Shown here: piece by piece, positions 7,241 through 12,361 of the stretch
Numbering within the stretch: the stretch's first letter is position 1
Layout: each line of letters opens with the position of its first letter
Assembly: GCA_021161685.1 (NCBI GenBank)
Contig: JAGHAD010000115.1
Location: 1 to 12,361 of the forward strand
Origin: Thermoplasmata archaeon
Lineage (GTDB): Archaea > Thermoplasmatota > E2 > DHVEG-1 > B18-G2
Reading direction: 5' to 3'
DNA: 12,361 nt
The notes under the pieces: model-generated
What the model saw: the letters and a program-made list of their open reading frames with translations, nothing else
The model's database searches: none
What the model was told of the DNA's origin: nothing
Program-made: the position numbers and the translations under genes

Positions 7241-8466
7241 ATTAACTTCATCTGCTCTCCCCTGTAGAGGAGAAGGGGTCTCAAACTGCTATCATTCTGA
7301 AGAATCCTTTGGATTTCAGCTGAGGAGGAGAGCCTTATCTCCCTTGTTCTGCCATATCTGCCCTTTGAAATAACTCTAGCCGTTATTATACCAAGCATGT
7401 CTAGCTCTGAAATCAAGTCTCCAACCCTTCTTTGTGTTAATGGCTCTATGCTCATTTTCTTGCACATATTGCAATAAGTATCGTAAACCTCTCCAGTTGT
7501 AAGAGAGAGGTTCATACCCATGCTCTTTCTCTTCTTCTCTTCTCTAAGTATTGCAAGGAGAAGTATCTTTGAATGGAGGGGCAGGGTTTTCACGACCTCT
7601 GCAATGTGGTCGAGCTCGATCTTGTGCATCGCTTTCCTCACATGCCTATCCGTAACCTTCTTCGCATTTTCTCTCTCCGCGAGCTCAGCCGCTATACGGA
7701 GTAGATCCAAAGCCCTTCTCGCATCTCCATGTTCCCGGGCAGCTAAGGCGGCGCAAAGAGGGATAACGGAATCTGAAAGAACACCCGGTTTGAGAGCGGC
7801 CTTTGCCCTCTGTTCGAGTATATCTTGCAGTTCTTGGGCGTTGTATGGATAGAAGACCATGTTCTCTTCTCCAAGTGAGGATTTAACCCTGGGATCCAAG
7901 AATTCGGTAAATTTCAGGTCATTTGATATACCAACGAGGGAAACCTTTGCATTAGATAGATCTCCATTCATCCTTGATAATGTATACAGAGCTTCATCTC
8001 CCTTCAGCTTGTCTATCTCATCCAAAACAATTATCGCTACCCTCTTTTTCTCATCCATGATCTCTCTCAATCTAAGATACACCTCATCGGTTGGGAGGCC
8101 CGTAAACGGTATTCTGTCTTTCCAAGAATTTATCAGCTGATTTGCTATGTTTTGAAGTAGCCTGTAATGGGTATCTACAACTTCGCAGTTTATGTAGATG
8201 AAGTCTATGAGATGGTTCGTTTCCCTTCCTTTTTCAATCAGCTTGCTACCAACCAATTTAACTACTGCAGTTTTCCCGGTTCCAGTTTTCCCGTAGATGA
8301 ATACATTGGACGGCTGTTCTCCCTTAAGAGCAGGGAGGAAGATTTCTGCCAGATGGGTTATTTCTCTTTCTCTGTGGGGGAGCACATCTGGTATGTATGA
8401 AGGTCTGAGGACCTCTCTATTCAGGAATAGAGACTCCCTTCTCATCAAGGTACCGAATATGTCCAT
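7237..8466 (-). CDS. cdc6: Orc1/Cdc6-family replication initiator
   Basis: This 409-residue protein is an archaeal Orc1/Cdc6, which binds origin DNA and loads the MCM helicase. The AAA+ part shows Walker A GKTGTGKT (59-66), Walker B VAIIVLDEIDKL with D149/E150, sensor-1 GISND (179-183) and DPRVKSSL (191-198) holding the likely arginine finger. The lid helices follow (HGDARRALDLL, about 245-255), then a C-terminal winged-helix DNA-binding domain from about 300 (TQRRVGDLISELDMLGIITA). Length and order are standard. The region before the start is G-rich and structured instead of carrying a classical GGAGGTGA site. Archaeal origins often lie next to this gene, but no convincing origin-recognition-box array is visible here. 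The gene converges on the ABC permease gene with stop codons overlapping (7237-7240). Confidence 0.95.
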   Translation of the reverse strand: MDIFGTLMRRESLFLNREVLRPSYIPDVLPHREREITHLAEIFLPALKGEQPSNVFIYGKTGTGKTAVVKLVGSKLIEKGRETNHLIDFIYINCEVVDTHYRLLQNIANQLINSWKDRIPFTGLPTDEVYLRLREIMDEKKRVAIIVLDEIDKLKGDEALYTLSRMNGDLSNAKVSLVGISNDLKFTEFLDPRVKSSLGEENMVFYPYNAQELQDILEQRAKAALKPGVLSDSVIPLCAALAAREHGDARRALDLLRIAAELAERENAKKVTDRHVRKAMHKIELDHIAEVVKTLPLHSKILLLAILREEKKRKSMGMNLSLTTGEVYDTYCNMCKKMSIEPLTQRRVGDLISELDMLGIITARVISKGRYGRTREIRLSSSAEIQRILQNDSSLRPLLLYRGEQMKLI

Positions 8467-8468
8467 AA

Positions 8469-8498
8469 CCCTTCCCCCGGAATTTCCCCCGAAGGGGT
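8469..8498 (-). promoter_or_regulatory. G-rich leader of cdc6 with UUCG-tetraloop hairpin and alternative stem
   Basis: On the - strand the 30 bp before the ATG (8466) read ACCCCTTCGGGGGAAATTCC followed by GGGGGAAGGG. CCCC (8497-8494), TTCG (8493-8490) and GGGG (8489-8486) form a C(UUCG)G tetraloop hairpin, one of the most stable RNA loops. Alternatively CCCTTC (8496-8491) can pair with GAAGGG (8474-8469), which ends 2 nt before the start codon. The same DNA contains the dyad GGAATTTCC (8479-8487) and two TTCCCCCGRA repeats at a 12-bp period (8472, 8484), which could be a protein-binding site. Function is inferred. Confidence 0.4.
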
Positions 8499-8520
8499 GA
8501 GAGACTATGCATTACTCGTT

Positions 8521-8534
8521 TTTAACTTTATTGA
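8521..8534 (-). promoter_or_regulatory. Possible weak TATA region for cdc6
   Basis: On the - strand TCAATAAAGTTAAA lies about 60 bp ahead of the cdc6 start and is the most TATA-like stretch nearby. It would start a transcript near 8502 and include the structured G-rich leader. The match to the archaeal consensus is poor. Confidence 0.25.
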
Positions 8535-8748
8535 TTTTTACAGTGATTCCAAAAGCGAGGTGAATGGAAGGTTTTTGCCTAATGTAACAGAGAAGAATAC
8601 ATTTGAATTTGTAGAGGTTTACAGAGAGATTGGGTATAGAAACTGGATACAGGGTAAAAGATAAGATGCGAAGATAGAGTTTGCCCGGAGATCATGTGGT
8701 GAATACTCTTCTGGGGAAAAGGTAGAAGAATTACAATGGGTGATCAGT

Positions 8749-8773
8749 AAAAAAGAAAGTTTGGACAAACTTT
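8749..8773 (-). terminator. Intrinsic terminator after the surface-protein genes
   Basis: On the - strand AAAGTTT-GTCC-AAACTTT forms a 7-bp stem with a 4-nt loop (8773-8756), followed by CTTTTTT. It lies about 25 bp past the stop codon of the anchored surface protein. Hairpin plus U6 is a textbook arrangement, although the stem is AT-rich, and archaea often need only the U-tract. Confidence 0.6.
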
Positions 8774-8798
8774 GAATAAATATTCATTATTCCCCTCC

Positions 8799-9389
8799 TC
8801 ATCCACGTATTCGGTTGTTGATCCGCCTTGGAAGAAAGATGAAGGACAAAATCAGTAGAGCTGCAAATGCCGATGCGGATGCGGTGAGCGCGCCCGAAAG
8901 GAAGCCTATTCTTTCTTTTGCCTCATTCAACTCATGCTGTAATTTTGATATATTAACGGTGTTAGCATTAACACTATCATTTAATGTTTTAAATAATATC
9001 AACGATTCGTTTTTGAAATTCAAGTATTCATTTTCAAAACCTATCAGTTCCCCCCGAAGTACATAGAGCTTCATGGTATTGTTATCTACCTCATCACGTA
9101 GCACCATGAGGGTCTGATTATTGCGTAGCGCAAGAAGCCAAGCATCGTTGCTTAAATGCCAAGTAGACACTGCTAAGGAGTTGATCGAGTCTATTTGCTT
9201 TTGCAAATCCTCTATCTTCGATTCAACCGGTATACCATCAACGTATATGATTGCTGTATCGTTAGCATTTGCTGTAATATTAGCAATAATATCTTGGTCG
9301 GAAACGATAACTATATCGGTGTATGTTGTCTCTGCCTGAGCCAATGCAGTGAATCCGAGTATCAGCAATGGCATAATAACGAAGACCAC
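8799..9389 (-). CDS. Membrane-anchored, sequon-rich coiled-coil surface protein
   Basis: I do not recognise the family. The 196-residue product has an N-terminal signal sequence (hydrophobic 1-18, likely cleaved after AQA, residue 19), an external region and a C-terminal anchor helix (163-186, ALTASASAFAALLILSFIF) followed by a basic stop-transfer tail RRINNRIRG. Residues 55-75 and 107-162 are heptad-like and likely coiled coil. Seven N-glycosylation sequons (N37, N43, N91, N103, N127, N137, N146) occur in about 110 residues, so the outer part is probably heavily glycosylated. The start is uncertain. GTG at 9389 has GGAGGTGA 10 nt upstream, the same spacing as in the preceding gene. A CTG at 9395 would give a more typical basic start (MRVVFVIM), and ATG at 9374 a shorter signal. 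It is the second gene of a pair with a secreted beta-rich protein and may hold that partner at the cell surface. Confidence 0.75.
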   Translation of the reverse strand: MVFVIMPLLILGFTALAQAETTYTDIVIVSDQDIIANITANANDTAIIYVDGIPVESKIEDLQKQIDSINSLAVSTWHLSNDAWLLALRNNQTLMVLRDEVDNNTMKLYVLRGELIGFENEYLNFKNESLILFKTLNDSVNANTVNISKLQHELNEAKERIGFLSGALTASASAFAALLILSFIFLPRRINNRIRG

Positions 9390-9407
9390 CCTCAGTCTAT
9401 CACCTCC

Positions 9408-9441
9408 AAAAAATATAGAGAGGGGAATTTTAACTCCCCTC
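9408..9441 (-). terminator. Hairpin plus U-tract around a stop codon, likely attenuator
   Basis: On the - strand GAGGGGA (9441-9435) pairs with TCCCCTC (9426-9420) as a 7-bp stem around an 8-nt loop that contains the TAA stop codon of the secreted-protein gene. Ten bases further is a T6 run (9413-9408), then directly the GGAGGTGA ribosome site of the next gene. This would end a part of transcripts between the two genes or hold up the downstream ribosome site. Confidence 0.5.
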
Positions 9442-10230
9442 CAATGCGAAATTACTGAAGTGGAAGCCGTGTGCAAATTCTGCATAGACTTCGTAGTAAG
9501 CGTTTCCGTCGATTTCTATGCCCGTATCTGTCTCAAGGTGGTGCTTTGCTGTTGCGATTTGATCAAAGTAACCTTCTCCCTTTATTGTTACCTTCGCGTT
9601 TGTGTAGCATCCGCATCCCTTACCGAATTTGAAACTCTTGCCCCAGTGGTCTTCATTCATAATGGTTAGTTTTGTTGTTCCATTTGCACCTATCTTTATG
9701 CTTGCACCATTGTTTTTGTTCACATAGAAACTGTGGTATATGTAGTGGTTTCCTTTTGCTGTTATCTGATTATCATTTTGCCACCCATAATTACAGCTTC
9801 TGTATTGTGCATAGTTGCTCCATGAGTGCCATTTGAAAAATGCTTTGTCGTCACTTCCTATATATGTATAGACTTCCTGTCCCGCCCCGCCGTACATCGG
9901 CTTGTAACTATCCGTTCTCTTGAACCAGTACTCAATCTCTCCACCACTCTTTACTCTTGCAGATACTTTGACATCGCTGGTATCCACGCCGTAGCCATAG
10001 GGATTATCGTTCATATCCTCCATAATTATTCTTCCCTTGATTTCGTTTCCACCTGTATAGAATGTCATCTTTGCATCGTCATCTGATTTCCAGTTTACGT
10101 TTACTGTTCCACTTCCATCCCATTTTACTCTCGTCACTGTTGCACTGGCTTCGACAGCGACAAAAGATATCCCCGCCAAAAACAACAAAGCGGTGGCAAA
10201 TGTTGCCGTTATCAATATTCTTTTCTTCAT
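9430..10230 (-). CDS. Secreted beta-rich protein of unknown family
   Basis: The 266-residue product starts MKKRILITATF with a hydrophobic core and a likely cleavage after ASA (residue 30). The mature part is rich in Gly, Asn, Tyr, Trp and alternating strands (TVTRVKWDGSGTVNVNWKSD, and KLTIMNEDHW), as in extracellular beta-sandwich or beta-solenoid proteins. No membrane anchor follows. Three cysteines are present: Cys146, and Cys206/Cys208 in GKGCGCYTN. The C-x-C motif is notable in an exported protein and could form a disulfide or bind metal. Two tracts are strongly aromatic (131-150 and 160-170). The ATG at 10230 has GGAGGTGA 10 nt upstream; an in-frame TTG at 10251 lies inside that site's region and is unlikely. 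It is followed after 40 bp by the anchored coiled-coil protein. I cannot assign a function. A surface layer, filament subunit, sheath or adhesin are all possible. Confidence 0.75.
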   Translation of the reverse strand: MKKRILITATFATALLFLAGISFVAVEASATVTRVKWDGSGTVNVNWKSDDDAKMTFYTGGNEIKGRIIMEDMNDNPYGYGVDTSDVKVSARVKSGGEIEYWFKRTDSYKPMYGGAGQEVYTYIGSDDKAFFKWHSWSNYAQYRSCNYGWQNDNQITAKGNHYIYHSFYVNKNNGASIKIGANGTTKLTIMNEDHWGKSFKFGKGCGCYTNAKVTIKGEGYFDQIATAKHHLETDTGIEIDGNAYYEVYAEFAHGFHFSNFALEGS

Positions 10231-10275
10231 TTTCTTTCTTTCACCTCCCAAATTTCTATAATTATCTACTTATTC

Positions 10276-10288
10276 AGTATTTAATACT
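10276..10288 (-). promoter_or_regulatory. TATA box within a palindrome, promoter of the surface-protein operon
   Basis: On the - strand AGTATTAAATACT is a perfect 6+1+6 dyad whose core TATTAAATA is a good TATA element. Its centre is about 52 bp before the ATG at 10230, giving a start near 10257 and a leader of about 27 nt that includes GGAGGTGA. The dyad could also be an operator. A second TATA-like ATTATAG closer to the gene (about 10258-10265) would start the transcript inside the ribosome site and is less likely. Confidence 0.5.
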
Positions 10289-10296
10289 TTCTATAG

Positions 10297-10341
10297 AAAA
10301 AGCCGAGATAAAAGTCCTCCCGATAACATTGGGAAACTTTT
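10297..10341 (-). terminator. Terminator-like hairpin after the radical SAM gene
   Basis: On the - strand AAAAGT (10341-10336) and TCCC (10334-10331) pair with GGGA (10321-10318) and ACTTTT (10315-10310) across a small internal bulge and a 9-nt loop. The stem itself ends in TTTT, and another T5 run follows (10301-10297). It starts 12 bp after the radical SAM stop codon and just ahead of the surface-protein promoter, the expected place for a terminator. Confidence 0.4.
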
Positions 10342-10352
10342 GGTTACCGTTT

Positions 10353-11396
10353 TTAGCACCAGAGGAGGTGCACATTGCCAATATTAACTTTTCTAAGATA
10401 CCTCTTAGCAACTTCGTAGCACTCGTAAGCCTGCTTTCTTGTGGTTACCGGCATATCAAGCATTTTGAAGTCTGGATGGAAGGCTAAAAGAGAATATGGT
10501 ATATCAGGATCCAGAGAAGAGATGAATTTGGCTATTTTCTCAACCTCCTCCTTATCTATATATCCAGGTACCAGTAAGGTCGTTGCATTGAGGAAATCCT
10601 TTTTATCAAATTCCCTAGCAACCATCTCAAAGTTATCCAGAACCCTACTGTTGGGTCTCCCTGTAAGGGCGATATTGAGATTCTCATCGAATGCTTTTAA
10701 ATCAAACTTAACGGTTCCACCACTTTCATAGGAATATTTAACAGCCTTTTTAACTAAATCAGGATTCCCCGTGCCATTCCACTCCCAGCATATCATGACA
10801 TCCCTCTCTTCAAGTATCTCTTTGGTTGCTTTGAGTAAAAAAGGGAGTTGAGGTTCTGGAGTACCACCGAAGTAACAGATACAAGTCGCTTTACTGGATG
10901 CTTCCACCAAATCCTTGACAGTCAATTTATTCCTTGGATTTATATATTTATGCTCCCAGTTTTGACAGAAAAGGCAGTTGAAAGAACAACCATATGGGAA
11001 GACAGCGAGGTTATATCCCCTCTTTTTACTTCCAGAGCAAAACCATGATGCGCAGCAATTTGTGGGCAGAGGATCATAGTACATGGTGATAATTCCTTCC
11101 AAACTCTCCAGTTTTCCATTTACATTCCTTCTAAGTCCGCAATATCCCATCTCATTTAGACCAATTTGACATCTATTCGCACAAACATTGCAACGAATCC
11201 CTCCCTCAGTCCTTGGAGGTTCTCCGGGTAGATTAAATTCCTCTCTCACCTTCCTGTGAACTTCCTTTGCTATCTCAATGGCTTCTTCCGGCTTTCTTCT
11301 TATACAGGACAGACAAACTCCAAGAACCTTCGATATCTTAGTATCTGTTTTTCCGCAAAGCTTGCAGGTACCTTCCTTTCCTCTCCTTTCAAACAT
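10353..11396 (-). CDS. Cysteine-rich radical SAM protein, PflA-related (COG1180-like)
   Basis: This 347-residue cytoplasmic enzyme carries the radical SAM cluster motif CSFNCLFC (137-144, CX3CX2C) in the context PYGCSFNCLFCQNWE, followed by FGGTPEPQL (176-184) for SAM binding. This context is typical of the pyruvate formate-lyase activase-related group that includes the AmmeMemoRadiSam enzyme. Ahead of the core are a zinc-ribbon-like set C11/C14/C28/C31 and a second set C69/C72/C76/C86 (CNVCANRCQIG ... GYCG), as in that group. Unusual are NCCASWFC (113-120) just before the core, TCIC (171-174) after it, and a C-terminal residue that is itself Cys (LLWC). No AMMECR1 or Memo gene is in the window. 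The ATG at 11396 has only a weak AAGGA about 11 nt upstream, and the gene begins 16 bp after the DUF368 stop, so it is probably translated from the same mRNA. The substrate is unknown. Confidence 0.85.
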   Translation of the reverse strand: MFERRGKEGTCKLCGKTDTKISKVLGVCLSCIRRKPEEAIEIAKEVHRKVREEFNLPGEPPRTEGGIRCNVCANRCQIGLNEMGYCGLRRNVNGKLESLEGIITMYYDPLPTNCCASWFCSGSKKRGYNLAVFPYGCSFNCLFCQNWEHKYINPRNKLTVKDLVEASSKATCICYFGGTPEPQLPFLLKATKEILEERDVMICWEWNGTGNPDLVKKAVKYSYESGGTVKFDLKAFDENLNIALTGRPNSRVLDNFEMVAREFDKKDFLNATTLLVPGYIDKEEVEKIAKFISSLDPDIPYSLLAFHPDFKMLDMPVTTRKQAYECYEVAKRYLRKVNIGNVHLLWC

Positions 11397-11412
11397 CGGT
11401 TAATGTATTTCC

Positions 11413-12303
11413 TTATGCTCGTAAAAGCTTGTTGGAAAAGAGCTCCATGGATACAGCGATAACTGCTCCAGCTATTCCAGAGAGGATGGGGAAGATCGGA
11501 CTTTCCATATTCAAAACAACCGTCTGAATCGGCAGCCGTAAGGAGCCTATCATCAGTCCAACTAGAAAAGAAAGGGTCTCCCTTCTCCATCTACTCAGAA
11601 GGATCTCCAAAATTCTTGCAAAAGATAACACGCCAAGAATAGCGCCGGCTATGAAAGAAATTATTCTGTCGAGTAGAATATAATGCAGTGCATCTATCAT
11701 GCACTCGTACTGGTTAAGAATAAGGAGAATAAAGGATCCAGATATTCCTGGCAAGATCATTGCGCATACCGCTAGGCATCCAGAGAAAAAGATCACTGGC
11801 AGAGAATGATCAAGATACAGGGATGTGAGTCCAACTATCCATGAGCCGAAAACGACTCCGCCCACTAAAAGAGCTAGACAATAAAAATTTACCTTATCGA
11901 TCCTATTACAAATTATTACGGCAGATGAAAAAATTAAACCAGAAAAAAAGGCGTATGTTATTGGAGCAAATGATTTTAGCAGAAAACTAATTAAATGGGA
12001 GAGGGAGAGAATGGAAAAAGCTATGCCAGCTATTAATGGGATGAGAAAAGGAAAATCCACCTTCTTCAAATTGTAAATACATGCTCTGACGTTTAATCTT
12101 AAAAGAGGTTTTACCAAGTAGACATTTATACCATTCACAGCTCCTACAATCCTTTCGTATATTCCGACAATAAGGGCAATCGTCCCTCCGGATATCCCAG
12201 GTATGATGTCCGCTATACCCATGAGAACCCCCCTTAGAAAGGTATCCGCCTCTTTTCTCATCATGGAGTGCAAAAAGTTAAAGTACTTAATCTTTGGCAA
12301 CAT
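11413..12303 (-). CDS. DUF368 family polyprenyl-phosphate translocase-like membrane protein
   Basis: The 296-residue protein is nearly all membrane helices and has the two family motifs as an internal repeat: GIADIIPGISGGT (29-41) and AMILPGISGS (181-190), plus FLVGLMIGSLRLP (246-258). In bacteria DUF368 proteins (PopT) return undecaprenyl phosphate across the membrane to recycle the lipid carrier. In an archaeon the analogous cargo would be dolichyl or another polyprenyl phosphate used for protein N-glycosylation or surface glycans, which fits the sequon-rich surface protein encoded nearby; that link is inference. The ATG at 12303 lies just downstream of a TATA box and has no ribosome site, suggesting a nearly leaderless mRNA. 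Internal ATGs at 12264/12261 (MMRKEADTFLRG) would remove a 13-14 residue extension and are plausible real starts. It heads a two-gene unit with the radical SAM gene. Confidence 0.85.
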   Translation of the reverse strand: MLPKIKYFNFLHSMMRKEADTFLRGVLMGIADIIPGISGGTIALIVGIYERIVGAVNGINVYLVKPLLRLNVRACIYNLKKVDFPFLIPLIAGIAFSILSLSHLISFLLKSFAPITYAFFSGLIFSSAVIICNRIDKVNFYCLALLVGGVVFGSWIVGLTSLYLDHSLPVIFFSGCLAVCAMILPGISGSFILLILNQYECMIDALHYILLDRIISFIAGAILGVLSFARILEILLSRWRRETLSFLVGLMIGSLRLPIQTVVLNMESPIFPILSGIAGAVIAVSMELFSNKLLRA

Positions 12304-12330
12304 CAGACTGTCAACTTTTTATGAATTTAG

Positions 12331-12340
12331 GTATTTAAAC
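12331..12340 (-). promoter_or_regulatory. TATA-box promoter of the DUF368-radical SAM unit
   Basis: On the - strand GTTTAAATAC, preceded by a purine-rich BRE-like AGGAGGG, has its centre about 33 bp ahead of the ATG at 12303. Predicted transcription start is near 12310, leaving a leader under 10 nt. Confidence 0.5.
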
Positions 12341-12361
12341 CCCTCCTAGACCGGTTTGAAT

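Larger units (their letters stand above)
8521..8775 (+). pseudogene. Decayed transposase C-terminal remnant (tentative)
   Basis: This gene-free stretch of about 330 bp between cdc6 and the surface-protein genes is not empty. One + strand frame reads FVEVYREIGYRNWIQGKR then a stop (8662-8664), and in the same frame continues DAKIEFARRSCGEYSSGEKV and EEL. This order resembles the end of DDE transposases of the IS4/IS5 type, which typically have a G-Y-x-x-W...GKRYG segment, an E-x-x-F-S patch and FGEY-x-S-x-K/R-x-E-N. A start codon, the catalytic upstream part and any terminal repeats are missing, and the frame ends at 8775. It is probably a leftover insertion sequence that has lost most of its length. 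The alternative is chance resemblance in non-coding DNA. Confidence 0.35.

Noticed and set aside
8775..8792. AT-rich near-palindrome TGAATAAATATTCA as a promoter or operator
   Set aside because: It lies at the 3' end of the - strand surface operon with no gene starting nearby. The match is imperfect and typical of AT-rich intergenic DNA.
8467..8798. CRISPR array or tRNA in the largest gene-free stretch
   Set aside because: No regularly spaced repeats of 25-40 bp and no cloverleaf or T-arm-like GGTTCRANYCC sequence are present.
10062..10487. + strand frame of 141 codons spanning the surface operon promoter
   Set aside because: It crosses a promoter, a terminator-like hairpin and two - strand genes, and its translation is low-complexity Ser/Leu/Phe without domain signs.

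Overview
This window looks like a piece of a euryarchaeal chromosome, probably from a thermophilic or anaerobic lineage such as Archaeoglobi or relatives of Syntropharchaeia/ANME-1. The lineage is an inference. The archaeal signs are an archaeal-type Orc1/Cdc6 initiator, a two-AAA-domain Cdc48, a one-domain PRC-barrel protein, TATA-box promoters 20-30 bp ahead of starts, GGAGGTGA ribosome sites, GTG/TTG starts, and heavy use of AGA/AGG arginine and ATA isoleucine codons. Every gene is complete and no gene is cut by the window edges.

Left part, + strand (1-4371): a terminator-like inverted repeat and promoter lead into a two-gene unit of cdc48 and a small PRC-barrel gene with a TTG start. One base after the PRC stop codon lies a 171-bp AT-rich element bounded by perfect 24-bp terminal inverted repeats, probably a MITE. 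Beyond it, from its own promoter, is a secreted Ntn-hydrolase of the C69/C45 type whose putative catalytic cysteine would become N-terminal after signal peptide removal.

Middle, + strand (4378-7240): a tightly overlapping four-gene operon encodes a winged-helix regulator, a small beta-rich protein, a LolD/MacB-like ABC ATPase with an altered signature motif, and a four-helix FtsX/MacB-like permease with a large external domain. No adaptor or outer-membrane partner is seen. Its last stop codon overlaps the stop codon of the convergent orc1/cdc6 gene, leaving no room for a terminator.

Right part, - strand (7237-12340): orc1/cdc6 has a G-rich leader that can form a UUCG-tetraloop hairpin or an alternative stem reaching the start codon. 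Upstream of it is about 330 bp of non-genic DNA that seems to hold a decayed transposase tail and a terminator for the next unit. That unit is a pair of exported proteins: a beta-rich secreted protein followed by a sequon-rich coiled-coil protein with a C-terminal membrane anchor. A hairpin plus U-tract wraps the stop codon between the two and may set their ratio. The last unit is a DUF368 polyprenyl-phosphate translocase-like membrane protein followed 16 bp later by an unusual cysteine-rich radical SAM protein.

Housekeeping functions (protein unfolding, replication initiation, lipid-carrier recycling) are therefore interleaved with cell-envelope genes of unknown purpose. The most novel candidates are the secreted/anchored pair with its attenuator, the orc1/cdc6 leader, the regulator-ABC operon and the DUF368-radical SAM pair.
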